A DNA stretch of 39,353 nucleotides, taken from the NCBI GenBank assembly GCA_021823625.1, contig JAKANS010000036.1, forward strand, positions 1 through 39,353. Reading direction: 5' to 3'. Position numbers and translations under genes: made by a program. The stretch is from a bacterium. GTDB lineage: Bacteria > Verrucomicrobiota > Verrucomicrobiia > Limisphaerales > J093. A model generated the notes under the pieces. It was not told the origin of the DNA. It did not search any database and saw only the letters and a program-made list of their open reading frames with translations. Positions 9,330 through 16,663 of this stretch are shown here, piece after piece; position 1 is the stretch's first letter; the number at the start of each line of letters is the position of its first letter.

Positions 9330-12329
9330 CTAGGGCAGGATCGGGTGAGTGGCGCCCAGGCCTGGCCCGTAAACGACGGCGTTGAGGAAAACGCGGGTGG
9401 TGCCGCGCGCCGCCGAGCGGAACGTGGGCGGGGTGGCGAACAGAATAATCTGGCCGCGGCCGAGACGCTCGCGGGTGACGTAAGCGGTGTTCGACAGCCG
9501 GTGTGTGGCCTCGGGCCAGAGCAGGCCGCTCATGCGCAAAACCATCTCGGTACCGGGCGGCAAGGCTGACCACCCGACGCGCGGCGGCTCGGGCTTGTCC
9601 TTTTTGTCGCCGCCATTCCGATCGTCCTGGTCCGCGGCGTCTGACTTGGCGGCGGGATTTGCGCCGGCCTGGTCCGGCGCCGCCGGCGCGACCGACTTTT
9701 GCGAAGGCGACAGGAAGCCATAACGGATCGGCGCTTCCACGCCGTCAGCGGCCATGAGGATGCTGTTGCGGTTGGCGAGCACCGGCAGCGGTTCGGCACA
9801 GCCGAACGCGAGCCAACTGTTCGTGTCCACGCGGGCCGCGAGCAGAGCGCCTCGCGGCATGAACAAGGCCTGCCAGGCATCGCGTTTCTTCAGCTCCTTT
9901 TCGTCGGGCCGCCCGCCGGCCACCGCCTGCCAGGGATAGGCCAGCCTGGTCGGCGGCTCGTTCGCCCAGAGTGCTTCGGCGGGAACGGTGTTCGAGCTGC
10001 GGCCCAGCCATTCGCGGAAGACCGTGAGCTCGTAGTCATCGAGTTTGCCCAGCACGTCCGGCAGCCGACGCGCCTGGCTGAACTTGGCCGATTCGGCTAC
10101 GAACCGGTTCACCGAGCTGCCGATGGCGATGAGCGTGCCGCCGTTGCGCACCCAATCCTTGAGCGCATCGAGCGAGACGTTGTTGGAGCCGCCCCAAGCG
10201 TTGGGGAAGACCAGCACGTTGTAGCGGGCGAGGTCCAACGATGCGTTGTCTTCGAGGTTCGCGTGGCGGGTGCCCAGACGCTGGTCGAGCGTTTGCCACA
10301 GCGAGCCGTAATCGGTGAAGTCGAACCGCCCGCGGCCAAACAAGCCAATGCGCGGCGGCGTGAGCAGCCCGAAATGCTCACCGCCCAAGTCGGCAGAGTC
10401 GGCCGGGCCAAGACCGCTGCGCACCGCCACCGCGGAAAGGCCCAATTCGCTGGCGGTTTGTTCCACCGCGGCGCGCAGGTCGCCGGTGAAGATCTGGTTG
10501 TCCAAAATAGTGACGACCACCGAGCCGCGCGCGAAGTCGCGTCCGTCGAGCTGAGTGGCCTCGTCCGCCACGCGCACCTGCACGCCGCGCTCCATCAACC
10601 GGGCGGCCGCTGTCACACTCAGATCGTCCGCGCCATCGAAGACGTAGGCCACCGCGGCTTCGCTCGCCCCGGCGATGCCGCCCGCGGGCGGGTCGCCGGG
10701 CCTGTACGGCTCGGCGTCGGCCGGCAGTTCGCTGGGCAAGGTCAGCGCCTCCAGGTCGAAGAACATCGTCAGGTTCCAGGCGGTGGTGTCGTAAAGCTTG
10801 GAATCGCCGCGGCGGAGAATTTCCCGGCGTTCTTCGTCGAGCGCCTTGGCCGACAGGCGCGGATCGAACTCGAGCGCGGCGGCGACCAGGTGGGCCAGCG
10901 GTTGGCGGTTGGGGATGAGCACCGTGCCGGCCGGCACGGACACGTTCGTGAGCGTCTGGCCGAGCTGGTTCGTGGCCAGTGGCGCGGTGAAGGCACGGGC
11001 CGTTCGGTACATCTCGAAGCCGTGCCGCTGCGCGAGTTCCGCGAAGTCATGCCAGCGGGAGCGGTTCGCGCTGGGCAGAATGGCGAAGGTGCGATTGGCG
11101 TAACGGCCGGCGGGATCGAGCGCTTCCTTGGCGGTGTCGCGCTGGTACTGGAGCAGGCGTTTGGCGTTGGCCTGCGCGGTCCGCAGGTTCGCCATCGAAC
11201 CGATGACCTGGTATTCGACCGACTGCCCGTAAGTCATGATCCGGCCTTCGGCCCGGCGCACACCATCTTCGGCCACGCGCGCCTGCTCGTACAAAATGCC
11301 GACCGCTCTGCGCAACGCGACGTACGAGTCCGAGTAGCCGGGGAACCAGCCTTCGTTCCACTCGCCGGTGTAGTACGTCAGATGCTGGCGGTCGAAGGCC
11401 TGGGCCTGGTCGCGGCTGAAAATCTCGCTCAGCGCGGCGTGCTCGGAGGGGAAGTTGGGGTTGATCGGTTCGCGGGGCGGCGCGAACAGGTGGGTGTCCT
11501 GCGCGCCCATGCCATGTGCGTCCACGAAAACGGCCGGATGCCAGCGGGCGACTTCACGCAGCCGGCCGCGGGTCTCCGGATGCACCGCCCAGAGCGCGTC
11601 GCGGTTGAGATCGATGAGATAATGATTGCCGCGCCCGTACGGCCAGTAGCCGTCGTGGACGAGCGACTGGTCATCCACGTCGGGCTGAGCGCCGCGGTGT
11701 TCGGCGATCATTTTCACGAAGCGATCGCGGCCGTCCGGATTCATCAGCGGATCGATGACGATCACCAGGTCTTCGCGGAGCTTCGCGGTTTCGGGATCGG
11801 TGCCGGCGATCAGGTGATACAGCACGGCCAGCGCGGCGTCCGAGCCTTCGGTTTCGTCGCCGTGAATCGTGTAACCGAGCCAGACCACCGGCGGCAGCGA
11901 CTGGATGAGCTGCGCGGCCTCGGCGTCGGTCGTCTTCCGCGGGTCGGCGAGCCGGGCGAGGTTGGTCTGGATTTCGGCCTGGCGTGCCAGGTTTTGCGGT
12001 GCGGTGACCACGACGTAATGCAGCGCGCGGCCTTCGTAAGTGCGGGCATATTCGACCAGTCGGCTCCGGTCCGGCGCGGCGGCGGTCCAGGCCTGCAGGC
12101 AGCGCTCGATTTCGGCGGCGGTGGTCGCGCGCTGGCCAAGCTTGAATCCCAGCACGCGCTCCGGCGTGGGCACCGCGGGATCGGTGACGGCACCAGGAAA
12201 GTAGTCGGGCGGCGGCACCAAACCGGGCAGCTCCGTGGGTGGCAGGGCGGCTCCCGTGGAAACTGCGGACAAACCGACGAGGCACGCGGTGGCGATGACC
12301 GTGACGAAGCGGAGGTGAAGGGTACGCAT
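9330..12329 (-). CDS. Secreted M14-family zinc carboxypeptidase-like protein
   Basis: A 999-residue protein from the ATG at 12329, where a signal peptide begins (MRTLHLRFVTVIATACLVGL). The N-terminal half is an M14 metallopeptidase domain. HGDE at 156-159 supplies the first zinc His and Glu, NPDGRDRF gives the substrate-binding Asn/Arg region, and FVDAHGMGAQDTHLF carries the second zinc His. M14 enzymes remove C-terminal residues from peptides or cell-wall stem peptides. The C-terminal half is different: it contains VLVFPNAWGGSNNVSLDALK and GGTLIAIGSS, reminiscent of a class I glutamine-amidotransferase-like fold, as seen in other large bacterial M14 proteins. The substrate is unknown. An upstream ATG at 12431 would add 34 residues without a signal-like character, so I rejected it. 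Confidence 0.88.
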   Translation of the reverse strand: MRTLHLRFVTVIATACLVGLSAVSTGAALPPTELPGLVPPPDYFPGAVTDPAVPTPERVLGFKLGQRATTAAEIERCLQAWTAAAPDRSRLVEYARTYEGRALHYVVVTAPQNLARQAEIQTNLARLADPRKTTDAEAAQLIQSLPPVVWLGYTIHGDETEGSDAALAVLYHLIAGTDPETAKLREDLVIVIDPLMNPDGRDRFVKMIAEHRGAQPDVDDQSLVHDGYWPYGRGNHYLIDLNRDALWAVHPETRGRLREVARWHPAVFVDAHGMGAQDTHLFAPPREPINPNFPSEHAALSEIFSRDQAQAFDRQHLTYYTGEWNEGWFPGYSDSYVALRRAVGILYEQARVAEDGVRRAEGRIMTYGQSVEYQVIGSMANLRTAQANAKRLLQYQRDTAKEALDPAGRYANRTFAILPSANRSRWHDFAELAQRHGFEMYRTARAFTAPLATNQLGQTLTNVSVPAGTVLIPNRQPLAHLVAAALEFDPRLSAKALDEERREILRRGDSKLYDTTAWNLTMFFDLEALTLPSELPADAEPYRPGDPPAGGIAGASEAAVAYVFDGADDLSVTAAARLMERGVQVRVADEATQLDGRDFARGSVVVTILDNQIFTGDLRAAVEQTASELGLSAVAVRSGLGPADSADLGGEHFGLLTPPRIGLFGRGRFDFTDYGSLWQTLDQRLGTRHANLEDNASLDLARYNVLVFPNAWGGSNNVSLDALKDWVRNGGTLIAIGSSVNRFVAESAKFSQARRLPDVLGKLDDYELTVFREWLGRSSNTVPAEALWANEPPTRLAYPWQAVAGGRPDEKELKKRDAWQALFMPRGALLAARVDTNSWLAFGCAEPLPVLANRNSILMAADGVEAPIRYGFLSPSQKSVAPAAPDQAGANPAAKSDAADQDDRNGGDKKDKPEPPRVGWSALPPGTEMVLRMSGLLWPEATHRLSNTAYVTRERLGRGQIILFATPPTFRSAARGTTRVFLNAVVYGPGLGATHPILP

Positions 12330-12706
12330 GATTCGCTTCAATGTGATCGCAGCGTAGTGGGGGCACGCGGCGGACACAAGCGACGAAGCGGAGGGGAGCG
12401 AACCGCGCGCAGTTCGGGTCCGAGCACTCACTGACAGGCGCCGTTACTCGGCCGTCCCGTGAACACCAATTCGAAAAGGCTTCGCTCCGTGGGACTCGCT
12501 TCCTGTTGCCCTCGCTGAGAGGTGGTTCGAGGAACCCTGGCCGCCGACTTCGGCGGGGAGCTCGGTGGTGCTGATCCGCAGTGCAGCGGCGGAACCGGCA
12601 AAGCGGACCGATAACGAGCACGCGCTAACGATGCGTAACGTCAGCCTTGACCCACGGCGGTTAAGCCGTTGGCTCCATGGCATTATTGGCCAGTTTCCGT
12701 TTTCAC
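12330..12706. other. Intergenic region without a supported gene
   Basis: These 377 bases separate the M14 peptidase gene from the broken restriction endonuclease gene. Open frames exist on both strands but have Arg/Ser-rich low-information translations and no ribosome-binding site. I see no tRNA, terminator hairpin or clear promoter. It must hold the promoter of the peptidase gene unless that gene is transcribed from further upstream. It marks the border between the housekeeping genes and the horizontally acquired module. Confidence 0.5.
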
Positions 12707-13671
12707 TTAGCGCCGCGCGTAGCTCTGCAAATCCTCGGCAGTGATTTGATCGCCGGGAACCAGCTTGTAATGCTTTTCTTCGACGATCTTCACCATGCCG
12801 TCATCGATAGCAAGTTCGAACAAGGCAATGAGATCGGTCGAAATGAATTGCGCCGAGATTGCGCGACACTCGAGGTAAGGAAACTTCTCCTGGCAGCAGG
12901 CGATGTCCTGTTTGGTCTGCACAACCGACAGATGGTCGGCTCCTCCCTTTGCCTGCACGGGGAGAACGAATTGGGCGCCCCGCTTGTCGATCCCGACGTA
13001 GATCTCATCGATTTCGACCTGCCCAAGATCTTGCACCGTAGTCCGAAGGTGATTCTGCAAAGAGTATGTGGCCTGCCCAAGGAAGACATCGAGCAGGCGA
13101 TTGTATCGGACCTTCGCCAACAGCGCCTGCTCGTCCGAAAGGGCGTAGGACGAGACGATCTCGGGTGTGGCGTCGGGCACTTTGATTGCTGCCAGTTGGT
13201 CGTTGGGGACAATCCGGTTCTCGGTCACTAACCGAAAGCAGTAAAGGGCGCGTCCGCGACCTTCAATGATCCATTCCACAGTCGTCCCACAGAAAACGCA
13301 TGAAAACCATCGAAAATCAGAGCTTTCTGACAACTCCGGACGCTATGGGACGGAGTGTGCCGGTTAAAACGCCAGCCCCTTTTCAAATCGCCAATGAAAT
13401 CAGTGGTTTTGAGCATGTTTCCTGTGGGACGGCACTGGATCCATTCCTTTCCTTTAGGCTGCGTCTCTAGTATGCGCCGGGGAAGCGCGGTGCGGTAGCG
13501 AATGGAGTAGATCACATCGCCTAGGTTCTTTGGCAGTGCGATGCGAAGCGACTCGGCAGCTCGCACCAAGTCCTCGCGCTCGAACGTCAGTTCTTCGTCC
13601 CCCTTGGTGTACTTCGAGAAGAATATCCTCTCGATGATCGCCGCATAGCGGTTTGTCTTGGTGGTTGCCAT
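12707..13671 (-). pseudogene. Restriction-endonuclease-like gene disrupted by a small mobile element
   Basis: The 5' part starts at the ATG at 13671, 4 bp after the methyltransferase stop, and reads MATTKTNRYAAIIERIFFSK through to QPKGKEWI. The 3' part in another frame resumes at WIIEGRGRALYCFRLVTENR and runs to 12707. Between them sits a 159-bp element with a duplicated GATCCATTCC. Removing one repeat and the element rejoins GKEWI and IEGRG exactly in frame, giving about 264 residues. The 3' part contains VEIDEIYVGIDKRGAQFVLP followed by VQAKGG, which fits a PD-(D/E)xK-like core with Gln in place of the second acidic residue. Its position next to a C5 methyltransferase supports a type II endonuclease. 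The recognition site is unknown. The insertion shifts the frame (170 bp net), so the gene is inactive. Confidence 0.8.
13279..13437. mobile_element. MITE-like element with terminal inverted repeats and a 10-bp target duplication
   Basis: The element is bounded by two copies of GATCCATTCC (13268-13277 and 13438-13447). Its ends are imperfect inverted repeats of about 30 bp. Read inward, the left end is CAGTCGTCCCACAG, then AAAACGCATGAAAACC. The right end read inward on the other strand is CAGTGCCGTCCCACAG, then GAAACATGCTCAAAACC. The 159-bp body encodes no transposase, so it is non-autonomous. A target duplication of 10-11 bp is typical of IS4-type transposases, making a member of that group the likely mobilising enzyme; this is inference. 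No parent element is in the window. Confidence 0.82.
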
Positions 13672-13675
13672 TTTG

Positions 13676-15016
13676 CTAGTGCCTCTGCGCCGCGAGGCGC
13701 ACTTCCTCAATCTCTTGTTGTTTTCGCTTGTGCAATCCGTTCTTTCTGTCCCGCTTCTTGATCGGGACCTCCACGTCCCAAAACTCGGCGGCTTCTATCA
13801 TATCCATGGCGAGTAGGCTTGGACTGCCAAGATTAAGCTTCCTCTGTGGACGCTGAGGCTTCACGCCAAGAGCGCCCATGACAGACGAAGCAACGGTGCG
13901 AGCGAGGGGTGGCGGAACGGAGTTCCCAATCTGCCTTGCTCCATGCCACTTGGTCACGTGAAAGCGGAACCAGTCAGGATAGCCATGCAAACGCGCCATT
14001 TCGCGAACGGAAACGCAGCGATCATACTTGTAGTGAATAGGGCGCGGACTAGTAAACGCGCCCCGTGCAGAATCGGTTCCGGCCCGGAGTGTATTGCTCT
14101 GCCCGTCAGGAGCGAGCTTGAAGAACCGTGAAATCGGTTCCACTTCGCCGTGCTTGGTCTCGTGAAAGCGACGGCGGGAAATGTCGGTGTGGGCCGTACG
14201 CATGCTCGACGTGAGAAGCGTCCCGTCCCACTTTCGGGGGTAGCCGAAATGCCAACAGTCTTCTGTCATGCAGTGCATTTCTCGGGCGTAATCGGATTGC
14301 GGGATCCAATTCTGCACCCGTACCGAATCGACGGTCATTAGTTCCTCGAAAAGCTCGTTGTCCGGGAGATCTTCAAGCGCGTCGCGGCAGGTGGGCACGG
14401 GCTGAACCGAGGTGCAGAATAGATCGGGCTCGCTGTCGGTCAGTACTGCCGGGCATTCCGGCAGAGGAAGTCCCGCTTTGGCTCCTAGCAGGAAGAGACG
14501 TTCCCGATGCTGAGGCACGCCGTAGTTCTTCGCATTGAGAACACGCCACGGTTGAGTGACAGCGTATCCGCGCTCTTTGAATTCCGAGATCAACAAACGC
14601 AAGAACTTGCGGTGCTTTCCAACCGTAAGGCCCTTCACGTTTTCGAACACGAAGTACTTCGCGTCAAGGTCTAGGACAAGCCGCACGAATTGTCTAACGA
14701 GCTGATTCCTCGGGTCATCGAGCATCCGTTGTCCGATGAGCGAGAAACCTTGGCATGGGGCACCGCCGCAGACCACATCCACCGAGTCTATTCCATTTGT
14801 CTCGTTGGAGCGTTGCAGGATGGAACGTGCGTCGAGACCGACAACCGACTTCGCTAGCGTTGCAGTACTTGGGAAGTTGAAATGGTGAACTGCCGCATGA
14901 ATGGGATCCAACTCAACGGCCGCAATAACGTCGAATCCCGCCTGCTCGAAACCCAACGACATTCCTCCGGCGCCCGCAAAAAGGTCAACGGCTGTAGGTC
15001 TGCTACTCATTGGCAC
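13676..15016 (-). CDS. DNA cytosine-5 methyltransferase
   Basis: A 446-residue C5-cytosine methyltransferase that transfers a methyl group from S-adenosylmethionine to cytosine in a specific sequence. Motif I is DLFAGAGGMSLGFEQAG (about 11-27). The catalytic motif IV is GGAPCQGFSLIG, with the nucleophilic Cys intact. Motif VI is FVFENVKGL and motif VIII is NYGVPQHRERLFLLG. A variable target-recognition region follows, then motif X, QIGNSVPPPLARTVASSV. A basic tail of about 60 residues (KKRDRKNGLHKRKQQE) extends past the core. The start at 15016 overlaps the vsr stop by 14 bp; a second ATG at 15010 is possible. All motifs are intact, so it should methylate DNA although the neighbouring endonuclease is broken. 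The target site cannot be read from the sequence. Confidence 0.93.
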   Translation of the reverse strand: MPMSSRPTAVDLFAGAGGMSLGFEQAGFDVIAAVELDPIHAAVHHFNFPSTATLAKSVVGLDARSILQRSNETNGIDSVDVVCGGAPCQGFSLIGQRMLDDPRNQLVRQFVRLVLDLDAKYFVFENVKGLTVGKHRKFLRLLISEFKERGYAVTQPWRVLNAKNYGVPQHRERLFLLGAKAGLPLPECPAVLTDSEPDLFCTSVQPVPTCRDALEDLPDNELFEELMTVDSVRVQNWIPQSDYAREMHCMTEDCWHFGYPRKWDGTLLTSSMRTAHTDISRRRFHETKHGEVEPISRFFKLAPDGQSNTLRAGTDSARGAFTSPRPIHYKYDRCVSVREMARLHGYPDWFRFHVTKWHGARQIGNSVPPPLARTVASSVMGALGVKPQRPQRKLNLGSPSLLAMDMIEAAEFWDVEVPIKKRDRKNGLHKRKQQEIEEVRLAAQRH

Positions 15017-15413
15017 TCAAGAAACTGTCAATCCGCTCGCGAAGCCAGTCAGGCTTCTTCAACTGGCATTGCCAAACTACCAGAACGCCCCAACCTTGTC
15101 GCGTCAGTTTGCTCCGCTGCATCTTGTCGCGTCGCTTGTTCGCCTCGATTTTCGGCTGCCAATACCTCTGTCTAGATTTCGGAAGGCGACCGTAGCGGCA
15201 TCGGTGGCCATGCCAGAAGCATCCGTGAACGAAAATTACTTTCCGGCGGGAGGGGAAGACCAAGTCCGGCTTACCAGGGAGATCGGGGCGATGAAGGCCG
15301 TACCGATACCCCATTCCATGGACTAACCGGCGGACGCCCATCTCGGCGCAAGTGTCCTTAGTGCCGACGCTGGACATTATCTTGGAGCGAACTGTTCGGG
15401 TTACTCTGTCCAA
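15003..15413 (-). CDS. vsr: Very short patch repair endonuclease (Vsr)
   Basis: A 136-residue Vsr endonuclease. It nicks next to T:G mismatches that arise by deamination of 5-methylcytosine, limiting mutation at sites methylated by the partner enzyme. Landmarks are IMSSVGTKDTCAEMGVRRLV, GLPG-type PDLPGKPDLVFP with the catalytic Asp, and FVHGCFWHGHRC with the zinc-binding Cys/His residues. The start is a TTG at 15413-15411, chosen because a strong GGAGGT lies 5 bases upstream and homology begins there. It is the first gene of the vsr-methyltransferase-endonuclease unit and overlaps the methyltransferase start, so the two are probably translationally coupled. Confidence 0.93.
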   Translation of the reverse strand: MDRVTRTVRSKIMSSVGTKDTCAEMGVRRLVHGMGYRYGLHRPDLPGKPDLVFPSRRKVIFVHGCFWHGHRCRYGRLPKSRQRYWQPKIEANKRRDKMQRSKLTRQGWGVLVVWQCQLKKPDWLRERIDSFLSANE

Positions 15414-15434
15414 TTTCTACCTCCAGCCAAAGTG

Positions 15435-15481
15435 TTAATAGCCGACAAGGTGCACACGAGACCGTGCACACACGCGTGCAC
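15435..15481 (-). promoter_or_regulatory. Putative promoter and triple GTGCAC operator of the vsr/methyltransferase unit
   Basis: Upstream of the vsr TTG start lies a TATTAA (15435-15440 on the minus strand), a candidate -10 box. Just upstream are three copies of the self-complementary hexamer GTGCAC at 15450-15455, 15464-15469 and 15476-15481, with starts 14 and 12 bp apart. They bracket the place where a -35 box would lie. Such evenly spaced short palindromes over a promoter suggest binding of a dimeric repressor. No separate controller gene is present, so the regulator is unknown. Confidence 0.4.
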
Positions 15482-15716
15482 CGCTTGTCTGCCGAAGTAT
15501 CTCGGCTAGCATGGTTTAATGAAGCCAGACCGGCGAATCGTGATCAAGGGTTTTCGCCGCGCGAGGAACTCGAAGGTGAGCCTGACCCCGGGCGTTCTTT
15601 GGGCACCCGCCAGTATTTCGAGGGCAAGGCAGGTGATCTCTGCGGGCCAGGCCCGGTTCCTGGCTTGTTCCCGCAACTCTGCCGTGGGGCTTCGCAGGCT
15701 TCCGGGGCCAGAACAC
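15482..15716. other. Intergenic stretch without a supported gene
   Basis: This stretch lies between the regulatory sites upstream of vsr and the rpsI terminator. A plus-strand frame from 15519 to 15785 runs through the terminator and into rpsI, and minus-strand frames have no ribosome-binding site. I see no feature here beyond a possible junction where the restriction-modification module was inserted next to the ribosomal operon. Confidence 0.4.
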
Positions 15717-15720
15717 GAAA

Positions 15721-15745
15721 AACCCCGCCGGGACACGGCGGGGTT
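15721..15745 (-). terminator. Rho-independent terminator of rplM-rpsI
   Basis: AACCCCGCCG (15721-15730) pairs perfectly with CGGCGGGGTT (15736-15745) around a 5-base loop, a 10-bp GC-rich stem. On the minus strand the stem is followed by TTT (five T counting the two paired ones). It lies 26 bp beyond the rpsI stop, the right place and strand to end the ribosomal-protein transcript. Confidence 0.85.
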
Positions 15746-15771
15746 GGATCGGCAAATGAAATTGCAGGGGC

Positions 15772-16167
15772 CTAGCGCTTGCTGAACTGGAACCGCTTGC
15801 GGGCGCCGGGTTGGCCGTACTTCTTGCGCTCGCGCACGCGGGAATCGCGCGTGAGCAGGCCCTCGGCCTTGAGCGCCGGCCGGTAATTCAGGTCCACGCG
15901 GAGCAGGGCGCGGGCGATGCCCAGGCGCACGGCGCCAGCCTGGCCGTTCGGGCCGCCGCCGTTGACGTTCACGCGCGCGTCGAACTTGGCCGCGGTGTCC
16001 GTGACCTTCAACGCGTGCGTGGCCCACATCCGCTGGGTGTCCACGAGGAAATAACCCTCGATCGGGCGGCCGTTGATCGTGATCTTGCCCGCGCCAGGCG
16101 CGAGACGGACGCGCGCCACCGCGCATTTGCGGCGGCCAGTGCCAAGGTATTCGGTGACTTGTGACAT
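15772..16167 (-). CDS. rpsI: 30S ribosomal protein S9
   Basis: A 131-residue uS9. It starts with [20 protein letters not shown], contains [20 protein letters not shown] and ends FQFSKR, the conserved C-terminal tail that reaches the ribosomal P site and contacts tRNA. The length is typical for bacteria. It follows rplM by 8 bp, the conserved order, and a strong hairpin terminator follows it. Confidence 0.98.
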   Translation of the reverse strand: MSQVTEYLGTGRRKCAVARVRLAPGAGKITINGRPIEGYFLVDTQRMWATHALKVTDTAAKFDARVNVNGGGPNGQAGAVRLGIARALLRVDLNYRPALKAEGLLTRDSRVRERKKYGQPGARKRFQFSKR

Positions 16168-16175
16168 GGGGTGAA

Positions 16176-16610
16176 TCAGGCAGGAACGGTCATCGCGGCG
16201 GGCTGCTGGGCCTGGTGGGGGTGCTCGTTGCCCCGGTAAACCTTCAGTTTGGTGATGAGGCGGTCGCCCAGACGGTTCTTCGGGATCATGCCCTTGACGG
16301 CATGAACGATGAGCCGCTCCGGGTGTTTGGCGCGCACCTGCGCCACCGTGCGGTACTTCTCGCCGCCCTTCCAGCCGGAATACGACATGTAGGTCTTGTC
16401 GGTTTCTTTCCTGCCGGTGAGCAAGACCTTTTCGGCATTGATCACGACGACAAAGTCACCCGCGTCCAGGTGGGGGGTGTACACCGGCTTGTTCTTGCCG
16501 CGCAGGGTGTCGGCCACGGTGGCGGCCAGGCGGCCCAACACCATGCCGTCGGCATCCACGACGTGCCACTTGCGCGCGTTCAAATCCACTTTAGGCAGAT
16601 AAGTCTTCAT
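16176..16610 (-). CDS. rplM: 50S ribosomal protein L13
   Basis: A 144-residue uL13, an early-assembly protein of the large subunit. It starts [20 protein letters not shown] and contains the family landmarks [33 protein letters not shown] and [20 protein letters not shown]. The C-terminus ends with the [13 protein letters not shown] region. It is first in the two-gene operon with rpsI. A candidate promoter lies in the short gap upstream and overlaps the end of the preceding gene. Confidence 0.98.
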   Translation of the reverse strand: MKTYLPKVDLNARKWHVVDADGMVLGRLAATVADTLRGKNKPVYTPHLDAGDFVVVINAEKVLLTGRKETDKTYMSYSGWKGGEKYRTVAQVRAKHPERLIVHAVKGMIPKNRLGDRLITKLKVYRGNEHPHQAQQPAAMTVPA

Positions 16611-16635
16611 CCAGCTTCCGAAACAAAGAGGGGTG

Positions 16636-16663
16636 AAGCTACCAGAGGCGAGGCTTCAGTCAA
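16636..16663 (-). promoter_or_regulatory. Candidate promoter of rplM-rpsI
   Basis: On the minus strand TTGACT (16663-16658) and TAGCTT (16641-16636) are separated by 16 bp, giving a leader of about 20 bases before the rplM ATG with a GGAAG ribosome-binding site in it. The -35 box matches the consensus in five of six positions; the -10 box is weaker. It overlaps the last codons of the upstream dehydratase gene. Confidence 0.4.

Noticed and set aside
9699-12434. Plus-strand frame of about 900 codons opposite the M14 peptidase
   Set aside because: Antisense shadow of a gene with signal peptide and zinc motifs; no ribosome-binding site or recognisable domain.
15450-15481. GTGCAC triplicate considered as a tiny CRISPR-like array
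   Set aside because: Units are only 6 bp with 6- and 8-bp gaps; no array structure and no cas genes. It fits regulatory sites better.
15519-15785. Plus-strand 88-codon frame downstream of vsr
   Set aside because: It runs through the rpsI terminator and into the rpsI coding region, and has no ribosome-binding site.
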